Assembly (NCBI GenBank): GCA_003150405.1
Contig: QAMM01000017.1
Coordinates: 1 to 40,287, forward strand
Reading direction: 5' to 3'
DNA length: 40,287 bases
Source of the DNA: Clostridiales bacterium
GTDB lineage: Bacteria; Bacillota; Clostridia; Oscillospirales; Ruminococcaceae
Each line of letters begins with the position of its first letter. Within the stretch, counting starts at the first letter, position 1. This document shows, piece after piece, positions 15,036 to 24,008 of this stretch. The notes beneath the pieces were generated by a model that worked only from the letters and a program-made list of their open reading frames with translations, had not been told where the DNA came from and did no database searches. The translations under genes and the position numbers were made by a program.

Positions 15036-15434
15036 ATGAGCGTTTATGAATATCAAATTCGAACTGAGGCAGAAGGGTTTGTTGACATTACCATGCAGGT
15101 CAACGACGCTGTTCAAAAAAGCGGGGTTCGTTCTGGTATCTGCGTGGTGTTTACCCCGCATACCACTTCGGCGATTACCGTCAACGAGAATGCCGATCCG
15201 GATGTAAAAACCGACCTGCTCAAAGGACTTGCAGAAAGCTACCCGGAACTGCCCGCATACCGCCACATGGAAGGAAACTCCACCGCACACCTGAAATCCA
15301 GTTGCGTTGGCTGTTCGGAAACTCTGATTGTTGAAAACGGCCGACTGCTGCTTGGTGTGTGGCAGGATGTGTATTTCTGCGAATTTGACGGCCCCCGCAG
15401 CCGCCATTTTTATGTCAAAATCATCGAGGACTGA
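15036..15434 (+). CDS. yjbQ: YjbQ/UPF0047 family protein (secondary thiamine-phosphate synthase type)
   Basis: 132 residues matching the whole YjbQ family. The conserved blocks are FTPHTTSAITVNENADPDV, HMEGNSTAHLKSS and LLLGVWQDVYFCEFDGPR. Family members have weak thiamine-phosphate synthase activity that can rescue thiE mutants, but the physiological role is still open. A GGAGG lies about 11 bases before the ATG, so the start is acceptable. It is transcribed divergently from the T-box operon from its own promoter and followed by an unusual structured stretch and a terminator. Confidence 0.88.
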   Translation: MSVYEYQIRTEAEGFVDITMQVNDAVQKSGVRSGICVVFTPHTTSAITVNENADPDVKTDLLKGLAESYPELPAYRHMEGNSTAHLKSSCVGCSETLIVENGRLLLGVWQDVYFCEFDGPRSRHFYVKIIED

Positions 15435-15482
15435 TCCGAATAAAGGTTCTGTATTCAGTAACTGGAAAGACTTTAATAATAG

Positions 15483-15555
15483 AAGCGGGACAGTTTCATA
15501 TCCTAAATCTTTGCCTGTGGGCTGGGGTTCCAAATTACAGGTGGACTGCCCGCTT
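15483..15555 (+). ncRNA. Candidate structured RNA in the yjbQ 3' region
   Basis: AAGCGGG-A-CAGT (15483-15494) pairs with ACTGCCCGCTT (15545-15555) over 11 bp with one bulged A. Inside, GCCTGT (15513-15518) pairs with ACAGGT (15537-15542) with a G-rich loop. No open frame fits. It sits between the yjbQ stop and the terminator, so it would be the end of that mRNA or a small RNA cut from it. The pairing is seen; a function is not known. Confidence 0.35.
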
Positions 15556-15567
15556 TCGGTAAAAATC

Positions 15568-15598
15568 AAAAAGGCCGCGGTTCTGCCGCGGCCTTTTT
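15568..15598. terminator. Bidirectional terminator between yjbQ and nitroreductase
   Basis: A perfect 13-bp stem (15568-15580 with 15586-15598) built on GGCCGCGG with A5/T5 ends, so it ends both convergent genes. Confidence 0.9.
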
Positions 15599-15635
15599 GC
15601 GTCAAATTAAATGCAATCTTGCTTGTTTCATTTTC

Positions 15636-16220
15636 TCACCGTACAAACCGGATACGTCCTTCTTTACGCGGCTGCGCTTTTGCGGTGAGTTGATCAGAAT
15701 AGCCGAGTGCAATGCTGCCACAGACAATTTCATCGTCCGGGACGCCAAACCCGCGCAGGGCTTCCCGCAGCACCTCGTTGTCCGAAATCCAGGTGAGCTG
15801 GTTAATCCAGCAGGAACCAATATTCATAGAGGTCGCGGCAAGTAAGATGTTTTCAATCGCCGCAGCACTATCCGCCATGGCGTTGCCGTGGCCGCGTTTG
15901 TTTGTGACGATGACCAGCGTCGGGGCGCTGTAAATAAAATCGTAATTTCCGCGCTGCGCCATTTGAATGGTGTGCGCCTTGCTTTTGTACATGTTTTCGG
16001 TAATTTCCATTTTGGAAAATACTTGCTCCACAATGACTTTGAGGGTACGCAGTGTTTCAGGTTTCTGCACAACGGTAAAATGGGTGTATTGGCAGTTGCC
16101 GCCGCTGGGAGCGTACATGCCTGCTTCAAGGAGAATTTCAAGCTCTTCTTCGCTGATTTGTATAGGCTTATATTTCCGAATACTCCGGCGGCTCAAAATG
16201 GCATGTATGGTCTGTTCCAT
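15636..16220 (-). CDS. Nitroreductase family protein (FMN-dependent)
   Basis: 194 residues of the nitroreductase/flavin reductase fold: the opening ILSRRSIRKYKPIQISEEELEILLEAGMYAPSGGN is the FMN phosphate-binding signature, and GSCWINQLTW and VCGSIALGY follow at the expected places. It uses NAD(P)H to reduce quinones, nitro compounds or flavins. ATG at 16220 has AAAGGAG 8 bases upstream, so the longer in-frame start at 16265 is not used. It stands alone, convergent with yjbQ. The physiological substrate is unknown. Confidence 0.88.
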   Translation of the reverse strand: MEQTIHAILSRRSIRKYKPIQISEEELEILLEAGMYAPSGGNCQYTHFTVVQKPETLRTLKVIVEQVFSKMEITENMYKSKAHTIQMAQRGNYDFIYSAPTLVIVTNKRGHGNAMADSAAAIENILLAATSMNIGSCWINQLTWISDNEVLREALRGFGVPDDEIVCGSIALGYSDQLTAKAQPRKEGRIRFVR

Positions 16221-16298
16221 ATTGTTTGCTCCTTTGGTTGGTGAGTTGTTTTTATAGTTTTCCAAACAGCATTATTGTAACGCGTTCCGCACAGAAAA

Positions 16299-18431
16299 TC
16301 AACTGTGGTGGAACAGGTTGCGGAACCGCTGGGCTATTGTGGGCCGCGTCTCTTCTGAAGAGCCGTTTTTAGCGCGTTCAATGGCTTCGTGCATAAAGTA
16401 TTCCTGCGACGCTTCGTCAAAAGGCTCGCGCTTGCGGAAACGGTATTCACCGTCCCGGTGGAGCACTCGCCCCTTGACGGTATCCGCAAACATAATCTCC
16501 AGCATCCGGTAAATGCGCTCCTTCAGACGGGGGTTCTCAACCGGGCAGGCAATCTCCACCCGGCGCTGGGTATTGCGGGTCATCATGTCGGCGGAGGCAA
16601 TATAAAGTTCCATTTCACCGTCTACGCCAAAACAGTAGACACGAGAGTGTTCCAAAAAGCGCCCCACAATGCTCAACACCGAAATGTTTTCGGTTTTACC
16701 GGGAATGCCGGGAATCAGGCAGCAGATTCCGCGGATGACGAGCTTCACCGGCACGCCGTTCTGGGATGCTTCCGCCAGTTTGTCAATCACATCACGATCG
16801 GTCAAAGAATTCATTTTCATCAAGATGCGCGCTTTACGCCCCTGCTTTGCTTTTTCAATTTCCTGATCAATTTTGCGGATGACATTGGATTTTAAGCTGT
16901 AAGGCGCCACCCAAAGTTTATCGTAGCTGCCCTCCAGGTTGGAGAGCGCCATATTTTTAAAGAAGTTGACCGCGTCCTCACAGATAGCCGGATCGGCTGT
17001 AATGAGGGAGAGGTCGGTGTAAAGCCGCGAGGTTTTTTCGTTATAATTGCCGGTTCCAATTTGGGTGATGTATTGCAGCCGTGAACGATCCTTGCGCATG
17101 ATCAGGCAGATTTTGGAATGCACCTTGTACCCGTCAAATCCGTAAATGACATTGCAACCGGCTTCCTCCAGCCGCTGCGCCCATTCAATGTTATTCTGCT
17201 CGTCAAACCGGGCGCGCAGCTCCATCAGTACCGTAATTTCCTTGCCGTTTTCCGCCGCTTCAATGAGGTATTCCGCGAGCTTGGACTCCCGGCTAATGCG
17301 GTAAAGGGTAATTTTAATGGACAGCACCGCCGGGTCGGACGCTGCTTCGCGGATGAGGTTTAAAAACGGCTTCATGCTCTCAAAAGGGTAGGAGAGCAGG
17401 ATATCCTTTTTGAGAGCCTGTCTTATGAGACTCTGGCGCAGATGAACGTCCGGGCTGTCCTGCGGCTGAAACGGCGTGTTGAGCAAAAGCTGTTTCACTG
17501 AGGAGGGGAGCATATCCTCCAGCGAAAAGACATAGGACATATTCAAAGGGGAGCGGCTCACAAAAACCTGTACCGGGCGCAGAGAGAGGCGTTCGCACAA
17601 AAAGCCACGGAACCCTTCTGAAAGCGGTGCGGCGGTCTCCAGCCGGACCGGGGCCAGCCGTGCGCGTTTTTTGAGAATGGTTTTCATGTGCTGACGGAAG
17701 TCAAGGTCAGCGTCATAAAGGCCTTCGTCGGTGTCAATATCGGCGTTCCTTGTCACGCAGACCACTGTCTTTTCCAGTACGTCATACAGCTCAAAAATAG
17801 TCTCGGCGTAATGCAGGATGACATCCTCCATTAACATAAAACGCAGTTCGCTTTCCGGCAGGACAATCACCCGTCCCAACGCCGGGAACACCGGGATCAA
17901 CCCGTAGCATTTGTTTTTGCCGTGCCGCAGCACTGCCGCAACATAGGGTTGTTTGTTGACTAAATGGGGAAATGGATGCATGTTATCGACGACCTGCGGC
18001 GAAAGCAGCGGCAGAATGGATTTTTTGAAATATTTGTCGATGTATTTTTTCTCCGACAGAGTGAGCTCGTCAAAAGAGGGGCGGCAGATGTGATGCTGCG
18101 CCAGCGCCTGGGCCACCTGATTGTACGCCTTGTCCTTCTTTTCGTAGAGCTTGACGGATTTTTCGTAGATGGCCTCCAGCTGCTCTTTGCAGGTCAGACC
18201 GGATTTGTTATCCGGTTCGTCGTCATCCGCTGTGGCCAAATCGTACAAGCTTCCAACCCGGACCATGTAGAACTCATCGAGATTGCTGGTAAAAATGGAG
18301 ATGAACTTTAAGCGTTCAAACGCGGGCGTCGTCTCGCAGTTTGCTTCTTCCAAAACCCGCAGATTGAACTTCAGCCAGCTCAATTCGCGGTTTTCGGTAT
18401 AACTGTAATCAGCCTCTATTTTTTCGTACAT
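16299..18431 (-). CDS. ppk1: Polyphosphate kinase 1
   Basis: 710 residues, the full length of PPK1, which makes polyphosphate from ATP and can run in reverse. The N-terminal NRELSWLKFNLRVLEEA, the RARFDEQNNI and GTGNYNEKTSRLYTD blocks, the phosphorylated His438 (KVHSK) and the second catalytic His595 (FLEHS) are all visible. It is a membrane-associated enzyme without membrane helices. ATG at 18431 has AAGGGAAAA. A promoter lies at 18552-18580. It stands as a single gene. No exopolyphosphatase gene is adjacent. Confidence 0.95.
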   Translation of the reverse strand: MYEKIEADYSYTENRELSWLKFNLRVLEEANCETTPAFERLKFISIFTSNLDEFYMVRVGSLYDLATADDDEPDNKSGLTCKEQLEAIYEKSVKLYEKKDKAYNQVAQALAQHHICRPSFDELTLSEKKYIDKYFKKSILPLLSPQVVDNMHPFPHLVNKQPYVAAVLRHGKNKCYGLIPVFPALGRVIVLPESELRFMLMEDVILHYAETIFELYDVLEKTVVCVTRNADIDTDEGLYDADLDFRQHMKTILKKRARLAPVRLETAAPLSEGFRGFLCERLSLRPVQVFVSRSPLNMSYVFSLEDMLPSSVKQLLLNTPFQPQDSPDVHLRQSLIRQALKKDILLSYPFESMKPFLNLIREAASDPAVLSIKITLYRISRESKLAEYLIEAAENGKEITVLMELRARFDEQNNIEWAQRLEEAGCNVIYGFDGYKVHSKICLIMRKDRSRLQYITQIGTGNYNEKTSRLYTDLSLITADPAICEDAVNFFKNMALSNLEGSYDKLWVAPYSLKSNVIRKIDQEIEKAKQGRKARILMKMNSLTDRDVIDKLAEASQNGVPVKLVIRGICCLIPGIPGKTENISVLSIVGRFLEHSRVYCFGVDGEMELYIASADMMTRNTQRRVEIACPVENPRLKERIYRMLEIMFADTVKGRVLHRDGEYRFRKREPFDEASQEYFMHEAIERAKNGSSEETRPTIAQRFRNLFHHS

Positions 18432-18551
18432 TTATTTTCCCTTCTTTGCCGTCTTATTGGGCGGTTATAACGCTGACTCCGTTCCTGTATGCACAAGAGA
18501 AGCTCATCAAACAGGATACCAGATATGTGCAGCTTTTAGGACTCTGTGTCT

Positions 18552-18580
18552 ATTATAACGTACTTTGCAGTATATTTCCA
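18552..18580 (-). promoter_or_regulatory. Promoter of ppk1
   Basis: TGGAAA (18580-18575), 17 bases, TATAAT (18557-18552), giving a leader of about 115 bases. Confidence 0.6.
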
Positions 18581-18655
18581 TAGGAAGCGCACGAAATTAA
18601 AACGTAAAATTTGTGTAAATTCGACAATATTATAGAACTCATCGACAAATTCTTG

Positions 18656-18684
18656 TTGTAAACAGAAATCGGTTGTGACATAAT
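18656..18684 (+). promoter_or_regulatory. Promoter of the GH3 glycosidase
   Basis: TTGTAA (18656-18661), 17 bases, CATAAT (18679-18684), a short leader before GTG 18717. Confidence 0.6.
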
Positions 18685-18716
18685 GAAATTACCGAACATC
18701 ATTGAGGAGTGATTCT

Positions 18717-20966
18717 GTGAAACAAGGAATTCGCGACATTGTTGCCCAAATGACCCTTCAAGAAAAATGCGCGTTTGTATGCGGCTTGGATAAATGGCAT
18801 ACCGAACCGATTGAGCGGCTCGGCATCCCTTCCATTATGATGACCGACGGTCCGCACGGCCTGCGCAAAATTGTAGAAGACGGCCACACGGTACAGGCCA
18901 CCTGCTTCCCGGCAGGAGCCGGGCTTGCCTCAAGCTGGAACCGGGATCTGATAAAACGGGTCGGTGCGGCCATTGGGGAAGAGGCTCAAGCGGAAGAGAT
19001 TTCCATTGTGCTGGGGCCTGCTGCTAATATTAAACGTTCTCCGCTTTGCGGCCGGAATTTTGAATACCTTTCCGAAGACCCCTATCTCACCGGGGAGATG
19101 GCAAAAAGCCACATTCAGGGGGTGCAGTCCCAAAATGTTGGCACCTCGCTCAAGCATTTTTGCGCCAACAACCAGGAAACCATGCGGATGCGGGTGGATG
19201 AAATCATTGATGAACGTGCTCTGCGGGAAATCTACCTTGCCGGCTTTGAAACAGCGGTCAAGGAGGCGGCGCCCGCTACCGTAATGTGTTCCTACAACAG
19301 CGTAAATGGCACGCCGCTTGCCTGCAACAAGCGCTTTCTGACCGACGTCCTGCGGGAGGAATGGGGATTTGACGGGTTCGTCGTCTCCGACTGGGGCGCC
19401 ATTAAACAGCGCGCAGAATGTGTTTCTGCTGGCCTCGACCTTGAAATGCCGGGAACCAAAGGAACCTTTAACGATGAAATTGAAGCGGCGGTCTTAAATG
19501 GAACGCTGCCGGAATCCAAACTGGATGAAGCGGTGGAACATATCCTCTCTTTTGTGCTGGATGCCGCCAAAGCGCAGAAAAAAGGCGCGTCCTACTCCAA
19601 AGAGGAGCACGATCGCTTTGCCCGGGAAGCTGCGGCAGAATGCATGGTGCTGTTAAAAAATGAGGATGAGCTGCTTCCATTTAATTCGTCGGATACCATT
19701 GCAGTTATCGGCGCCTTTGCGGAAACGCCGCGCTTTCAGGGCGGCGGCAGTTCGCATATCCAGCCCAACAAGACAACGTCTTTGCTTGATGCACTGAAGG
19801 AGCAGGGCAGAAGATTTACATACAGCAAGGGCTTCTCCCTTGAAAGTGACGAACTCGATGAAGCTCTTGCGGCAGAGGCGCTGGACGCCGCGCGCAAGGC
19901 TGGAATTGCTTTGGTGATGGCCGGGCTCCCGGCACACTACGAGTCCGAAGGGTATGACCGCGTTCATATGCAGCTTCCGCCGAACCAAAACAAGCTGATC
20001 GCCCGCCTCTGTGCCGAAGGCGTGCGGGTGGCGGTTGTGCTGTCCAACGGTTCGCCGGTGGAACTCCCGTGGGCGGATTGGGTGGATTCGATTTTGGAAG
20101 CATATCTTGGTGGGCAGGCTTCCGGCGCTGCGCTGGCAGATCTTCTCTACGGCGAAGCAAACCCCAGTGGTCGGCTTGCTGAAACCTTCCCAATGCGGCT
20201 TCAGGATAACCCAAGCTACCTGAATTTCCCTGGCGCGCAAAACCGCGTGGAGTACCGCGAGAGCGTCTTTGTTGGTTACCGTTACTATGAAAAAAAAGAA
20301 CTTGGCGTGCGTTTTCCCTTTGGCCATGGTTTAAGCTATACCAGCTTTGCGTATGAGACCCTCCGGGTGAGCAAGGAACGCATGAATGAGCGGGATTTGC
20401 TTTCGGTTTCGGTCACGGTGCGCAATACGGGAAAACGGTCGGGGCAGGAGGTTGTCCAGCTTTATATTGCAGCGCCCGGCGTACAGGCAAACCGTCCGTA
20501 CAAGGAGCTCAAAGGTTTTGAAAAGGTGTCGCTGGCACCTGGTGAATGCCAAACTGTATTGTTTGAACTAGACGGCCGCAGCTTCTCCTACTTTGACGAA
20601 TATGAAAATACCTGGATGTGCGAACCGGGAAAGCACAAACTGCTTATCGGTTCCTCCTCTGTGGATATCCGCCTGAAAGGTTCGGTTGAGCTTGTACCGG
20701 AATGCCTGCCGCGGCTGCGTGTGTCGCCGTATATGACGGTCAAAGAAGTGCTGGATCATCCCAAAGCGGGTCCGGCGCTGTCGGATCGAATTTGGCAGCT
20801 CCTCTCCAGCCGTAAAACGGAAAGTGAAGACGGTGCCCTCAATCCTCAAATGATTGACGCCATGCTGCGTGAAATGCCGCTTGCAAGCCTTGCAGCCTCC
20901 TATCCGGAACAGTTTACCCAGGAAGTTCTGAAGGAACTGCTGAGTAAGCTAAATGCATTTGCATAA
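18717..20966 (+). CDS. Glycoside hydrolase family 3 beta-glucosidase
   Basis: 749 residues with the usual GH3 layout: N-terminal barrel domain with nucleophile Asp225 (VVSDWGA), second sandwich domain with GGGSSHIQP and the acid/base Glu411 (SEGYDR), and a C-terminal fibronectin-III-like domain (about 560-640). GH3 beta-glucosidases release glucose or related sugars from non-reducing ends. There is no signal peptide, so it works in the cytosol on imported oligosaccharides or glycosides. The start is GTG 18717, 7 bases after GAGGAG. A TTG at 18702 is in frame but lacks a ribosome site. It is a single gene with its own promoter and terminator; no sugar transporter is adjacent. Confidence 0.93.
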   Translation: MKQGIRDIVAQMTLQEKCAFVCGLDKWHTEPIERLGIPSIMMTDGPHGLRKIVEDGHTVQATCFPAGAGLASSWNRDLIKRVGAAIGEEAQAEEISIVLGPAANIKRSPLCGRNFEYLSEDPYLTGEMAKSHIQGVQSQNVGTSLKHFCANNQETMRMRVDEIIDERALREIYLAGFETAVKEAAPATVMCSYNSVNGTPLACNKRFLTDVLREEWGFDGFVVSDWGAIKQRAECVSAGLDLEMPGTKGTFNDEIEAAVLNGTLPESKLDEAVEHILSFVLDAAKAQKKGASYSKEEHDRFAREAAAECMVLLKNEDELLPFNSSDTIAVIGAFAETPRFQGGGSSHIQPNKTTSLLDALKEQGRRFTYSKGFSLESDELDEALAAEALDAARKAGIALVMAGLPAHYESEGYDRVHMQLPPNQNKLIARLCAEGVRVAVVLSNGSPVELPWADWVDSILEAYLGGQASGAALADLLYGEANPSGRLAETFPMRLQDNPSYLNFPGAQNRVEYRESVFVGYRYYEKKELGVRFPFGHGLSYTSFAYETLRVSKERMNERDLLSVSVTVRNTGKRSGQEVVQLYIAAPGVQANRPYKELKGFEKVSLAPGECQTVLFELDGRSFSYFDEYENTWMCEPGKHKLLIGSSSVDIRLKGSVELVPECLPRLRVSPYMTVKEVLDHPKAGPALSDRIWQLLSSRKTESEDGALNPQMIDAMLREMPLASLAASYPEQFTQEVLKELLSKLNAFA

Positions 20967-20970
20967 GAAA

Positions 20971-21004
20971 AACAGGAGGCTCCTGCGGGAGCCTCCTGTT
21001 TTTT
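20971..21004. terminator. Bidirectional terminator between GH3 and the SMP-30 gene
   Basis: A 13-bp stem (20971-20983 with 20988-21000), with T after it on the plus strand and A before it, so both genes can use it. Confidence 0.9.
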
Positions 21005-21063
21005 ATAGAAAAGCCGTAAAAGATGGAACATACAAGCCGATAAACACGATACAAATGACTGTC

Positions 21064-21936
21064 CTATTTTCCAAACCGGAAAGCGGGCATTCCGGTTACT
21101 CCCGCGTTGGCTGCAAACAGACTGCCGCCAAAAGGATCTTCCCGGCGCTGCTGGGAAGAGCTGTTCTCCCAAGCGGTTGTGATATAGAGTGTACTGTAAT
21201 CCGGCCCGCCGAACGTGCAGCAGGTGACCTTTTTGGCCGGAACTTTAACCTCCGCGAGCATTTTCCCGGTAAAGGGCTCCAGACAAAGCACCATGCCGCC
21301 CCCAAACAGTGCAATCCACAGGTTGCCGTTTGCGTCAACCGTCATCCCGTCCGGCATACCGGATGTCTCGTCAATCACAGCCGCCGGCCGTGGGTTGGAC
21401 AGTTCGCCGCTTTGGCTGTAATCATAGGCCATGATGGTTTGGGTGCAGGAGTCGGTATAATACAAGATTTTACGGTCTGGACTGAAACCCAGACCATTTG
21501 AGATTTTCACCCCGTCGATTAGGGTACGGCATCCGCCGGCCGAGTCAATGGAATAAAATGCCGCATCGCCTTTCATCCCCATTGTACCGGCGAGAAAACG
21601 GCCGTATGGATCGCATTTCCCGTCGTTAAAACGGTTGGGTGTATGGGGCTCCGGATCAACCATTAAGGTTTTTTTAAGGCCGTTTTCGGTTTCATCCAGC
21701 CGGTAAATCCCGCTTTTAAGCGCCGCGATAATCCCGCCGTCTTTTCGGAAAGCAAAGGTGCCAATGGCTTCTCCAACCGTTACCGCGGTATCCTTTCTGG
21801 AGGTCGGATTAAACCGGTGCAGCTCACCCAGATTGATGTTTACCCAGTAAAGGCAGTTATCCTCCTCGTGCCAAACCGGGCCTTCAGCTAACTCTGCTTC
21901 TGCTTTAAAAATCAATTCTGCCTGGTATGTTTCCAT
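21064..21936 (-). CDS. SMP-30/gluconolactonase/LRE family protein
   Basis: 290 residues, a six-bladed beta-propeller lactonase of the SMP-30 family. The metal ligands sit in conserved motifs: Glu18 in LAEGPVW, the Asn in RFNDGKCDPYGRF, the Asn in KISNGLGFSPD and the Asp in MPDGMTVDANGN. Members open sugar-acid lactones such as gluconolactone. Its ribosome site AAGGAGG overlaps the stop of the MATE gene, 12 bases upstream, so the two are one transcript. The physiological lactone cannot be told. No sugar dehydrogenase gene is adjacent. Confidence 0.88.
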   Translation of the reverse strand: METYQAELIFKAEAELAEGPVWHEEDNCLYWVNINLGELHRFNPTSRKDTAVTVGEAIGTFAFRKDGGIIAALKSGIYRLDETENGLKKTLMVDPEPHTPNRFNDGKCDPYGRFLAGTMGMKGDAAFYSIDSAGGCRTLIDGVKISNGLGFSPDRKILYYTDSCTQTIMAYDYSQSGELSNPRPAAVIDETSGMPDGMTVDANGNLWIALFGGGMVLCLEPFTGKMLAEVKVPAKKVTCCTFGGPDYSTLYITTAWENSSSQQRREDPFGGSLFAANAGVTGMPAFRFGK

Positions 21937-21948
21937 AAGATGCCTCCT

Positions 21949-23352
21949 TTAGTCTGCCGCACTGCTCGGTTCAGGGGAAACGACTTCCGCCTCGGCGTCG
22001 CCCACCTTTGCTTTGCTCAGTGCCAGAACCGACTTTTTCCACCGTTTGGTACGCCAGAGCGCGCCGGTCGCAAGGCCACGCAGAACGTCATCCATTGCCA
22101 TGCTGATCCACAGCCCGATGATGCCCAGCCCGCAAACCGTGGAAAAGACAAACCCCATGCCTACATTGACAATCCAGATGGATCCAATGGCGATCATCAT
22201 TGGCCAGAATACATAACCGGAGGCGCGCAGGCCGTAATTGAAGGAGTGGTTGAAGGAGCGTCCAATGTTGATAAAAATGCAGAGCGCAAACAGCGGCATG
22301 GACATATCAATAATTTCAGTGCTTGAGGTAAACAGCCCCATAATCGGCCGGTGCAGAAGAAAGATTGCTGTGGATATGCTGAGGTTGCAGGCAAACACCC
22401 AGCGCCATTTCCGACAAATGTACTGGTAGGCTTCTTCAAGTTTTCCAGCCCCCATCATCTGGCCGGCAATGATCTGTGCGGCCTGGCCAATCGAAAGGCC
22501 GATAACATACGCGTAATAGTCCACCGTCTGGACATACACCTTGGCCGAAAGCGCCGCTGCACCAAATGCTGCGAGAAACCCGGTGGTAATAACCTGCCCC
22601 AGCGTGTAGGAAATTCCCTCTGCACCAGACATAAAGCCAATGCTGAGGATTTGCCCCAGTGTTTTAAGCTTGATGCGCCAAAGATTTTGCAGCCGGTAGC
22701 AGCTGAACTTTGCACGAACAAGCACCACCACCAAAAGGATCAACCCAACTGCCTCGCTGATAAACCGTACAATACCAATTCCGGAGATTCCATAGAGCGG
22801 GATTTCAAACGGACGGAAAATGACAAGGTAGTTGCCTGCGACGTTGACGATGTTGATGATCATCACAACTGCCATTGGTATCTTGGCGTTTCCATAGCAG
22901 CGGAACAGTACCGATATGACGCTGGAGATGGAGATCATAATCGAGGCCCCGCCCACCCATTGCAGGTAAACGGACGCGTCGCCGATAAGCTCCGGTTCCA
23001 ACCCTAGAATCGACATGATAAAAGGCGCGAAACAAATGAGCCCAATGCTGACAACTCCGCCCAGCAGAACGCTGACGCCAACGGCATTCATACTGACCAT
23101 CCCGGCGTCCTCATCCCGGCGTGCCCCCAAACTTTGGTTGATAACAACCGCTGCCCCTGCTGCGAGCATGGTAAAGGTGATATTGACCACGTTCATCACC
23201 TGGTTTGCGACGCCGACTGCTGCAACCGCGTCGTCAGAGTAATTGCCGAGCATTAATACATTGACGGTGCCTAAGAAATTACGGAGCACCTGTTCAATTA
23301 GAATGGGGAGGGCCAATGAAAAGAGCGAGATTTTTCCGTTTTGTTTTGACAT
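21949..23352 (-). CDS. MATE family efflux transporter (operon with SMP-30)
   Basis: 467 residues with 12 predicted membrane helices in the two-bundle MATE order. The first helix opens SLFSLALPILIEQVLRNFLGTVNVLMLGNYSDDAV, as in DinF/NorM-type proteins. These exporters expel cationic drugs, dyes or metabolites using a Na+ or H+ gradient. It is the first gene of a two-gene transcript with the SMP-30 lactonase; why these pair is unclear. A strong promoter lies at 23426-23454. The C-terminal tail (last 35 residues) is hydrophilic. The substrate is unknown. Confidence 0.9.
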   Translation of the reverse strand: MSKQNGKISLFSLALPILIEQVLRNFLGTVNVLMLGNYSDDAVAAVGVANQVMNVVNITFTMLAAGAAVVINQSLGARRDEDAGMVSMNAVGVSVLLGGVVSIGLICFAPFIMSILGLEPELIGDASVYLQWVGGASIMISISSVISVLFRCYGNAKIPMAVVMIINIVNVAGNYLVIFRPFEIPLYGISGIGIVRFISEAVGLILLVVVLVRAKFSCYRLQNLWRIKLKTLGQILSIGFMSGAEGISYTLGQVITTGFLAAFGAAALSAKVYVQTVDYYAYVIGLSIGQAAQIIAGQMMGAGKLEEAYQYICRKWRWVFACNLSISTAIFLLHRPIMGLFTSSTEIIDMSMPLFALCIFINIGRSFNHSFNYGLRASGYVFWPMMIAIGSIWIVNVGMGFVFSTVCGLGIIGLWISMAMDDVLRGLATGALWRTKRWKKSVLALSKAKVGDAEAEVVSPEPSSAAD

Positions 23353-23425
23353 GTGATTAGAACCTTTCCAAGTATAATATTATATTGTTTTCTAAAATAT
23401 TTAAAGGATGTTCATAATAAATAAA

Positions 23426-23454
23426 AGTATAGGCAGGGGAGTGCAGTTTGTCAA
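23426..23454 (-). promoter_or_regulatory. Promoter of the MATE-SMP-30 operon
   Basis: Perfect TTGACA (23454-23449), 17 bases, TATACT (23431-23426). Confidence 0.8.
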
Positions 23455-23561
23455 GAATATTTGAAAAAGTAACAAATTGTTGTTGTGCTTACGCGCGAAA
23501 TATGGAATAATAACAATCATAAACAACTGAATCCTGTGCATTCTATTACCGGGTGAAGTGA

Positions 23562-23951
23562 ATGCGAAAATATAAGGAGTATTCCATTGTTTATACCATC
23601 GGCTCCATCGGCTACGGCATTGTGGAGGTCTTATGGCGTGGTTTCACGCATTGGTCTATGCTGCTTACCGGTGGGTTCTGTATGTTGTGGCTTTATATTT
23701 TAAATTTTAAGCATTTTTCCATGTCGTTTTGGAAAAAATGCTTAGCTGGTACCGGAATCATTACGGCCGTCGAGTTTGCTGTCGGTTTATTGGTGAACCG
23801 CCTTCTGCATTTGGACGTCTGGGATTATTCCAAAAAACGGGGAAACATCTGCGGGCAAGTTTGCCTGCAGTACAGTTTTTTGTGGTTTTTGCTCTGCGTT
23901 CCGGTGCTATTTTTCTGTAAGTATTTAAAAAAGAAAATGTTTAAGCTATAA
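23562..23951 (+). CDS. Small multi-pass membrane protein, CmpB-type (PF06541-like)
   Basis: 129 residues with four predicted membrane helices: YTIGSIGYGIVEVLW, HWSMLLTGGFCMLWLYIL, GTGIITAVEFAVGLLVN and CLQYSFLWFLLCVPVLFFC. The pattern, with a Glu in helix 1 and the segment NICGQVCLQYSFLW before the last helix, resembles the putative ABC-transporter type IV (CmpB) family, usually fused or alone in Clostridia, with no proven function. The start ATG 23562 has only a weak ribosome site (GGTGAAGTG). It is followed closely by the SGNH-hydrolase gene, which has its own promoter. Confidence 0.6.
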   Translation: MRKYKEYSIVYTIGSIGYGIVEVLWRGFTHWSMLLTGGFCMLWLYILNFKHFSMSFWKKCLAGTGIITAVEFAVGLLVNRLLHLDVWDYSKKRGNICGQVCLQYSFLWFLLCVPVLFFCKYLKKKMFKL

Positions 23952-23956
23952 TAGAG

Positions 23957-23985
23957 TTGTATGGTTTTGGGTTTGGCGTTATAAT
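23957..23985 (+). promoter_or_regulatory. Promoter of the SGNH-hydrolase gene
   Basis: TTGTAT (23957-23962), 17 bases, TATAAT (23980-23985), 24 bases before the ATG at 24009. Confidence 0.65.
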
Positions 23986-24008
23986 ATGGAAAACACTTGG
24001 GAGGACCT

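Noticed and set aside
22351..23007. 218-codon plus-strand open frame
   Set aside because: Antisense to the MATE gene; a by-product of its codon use, with no ribosome site.
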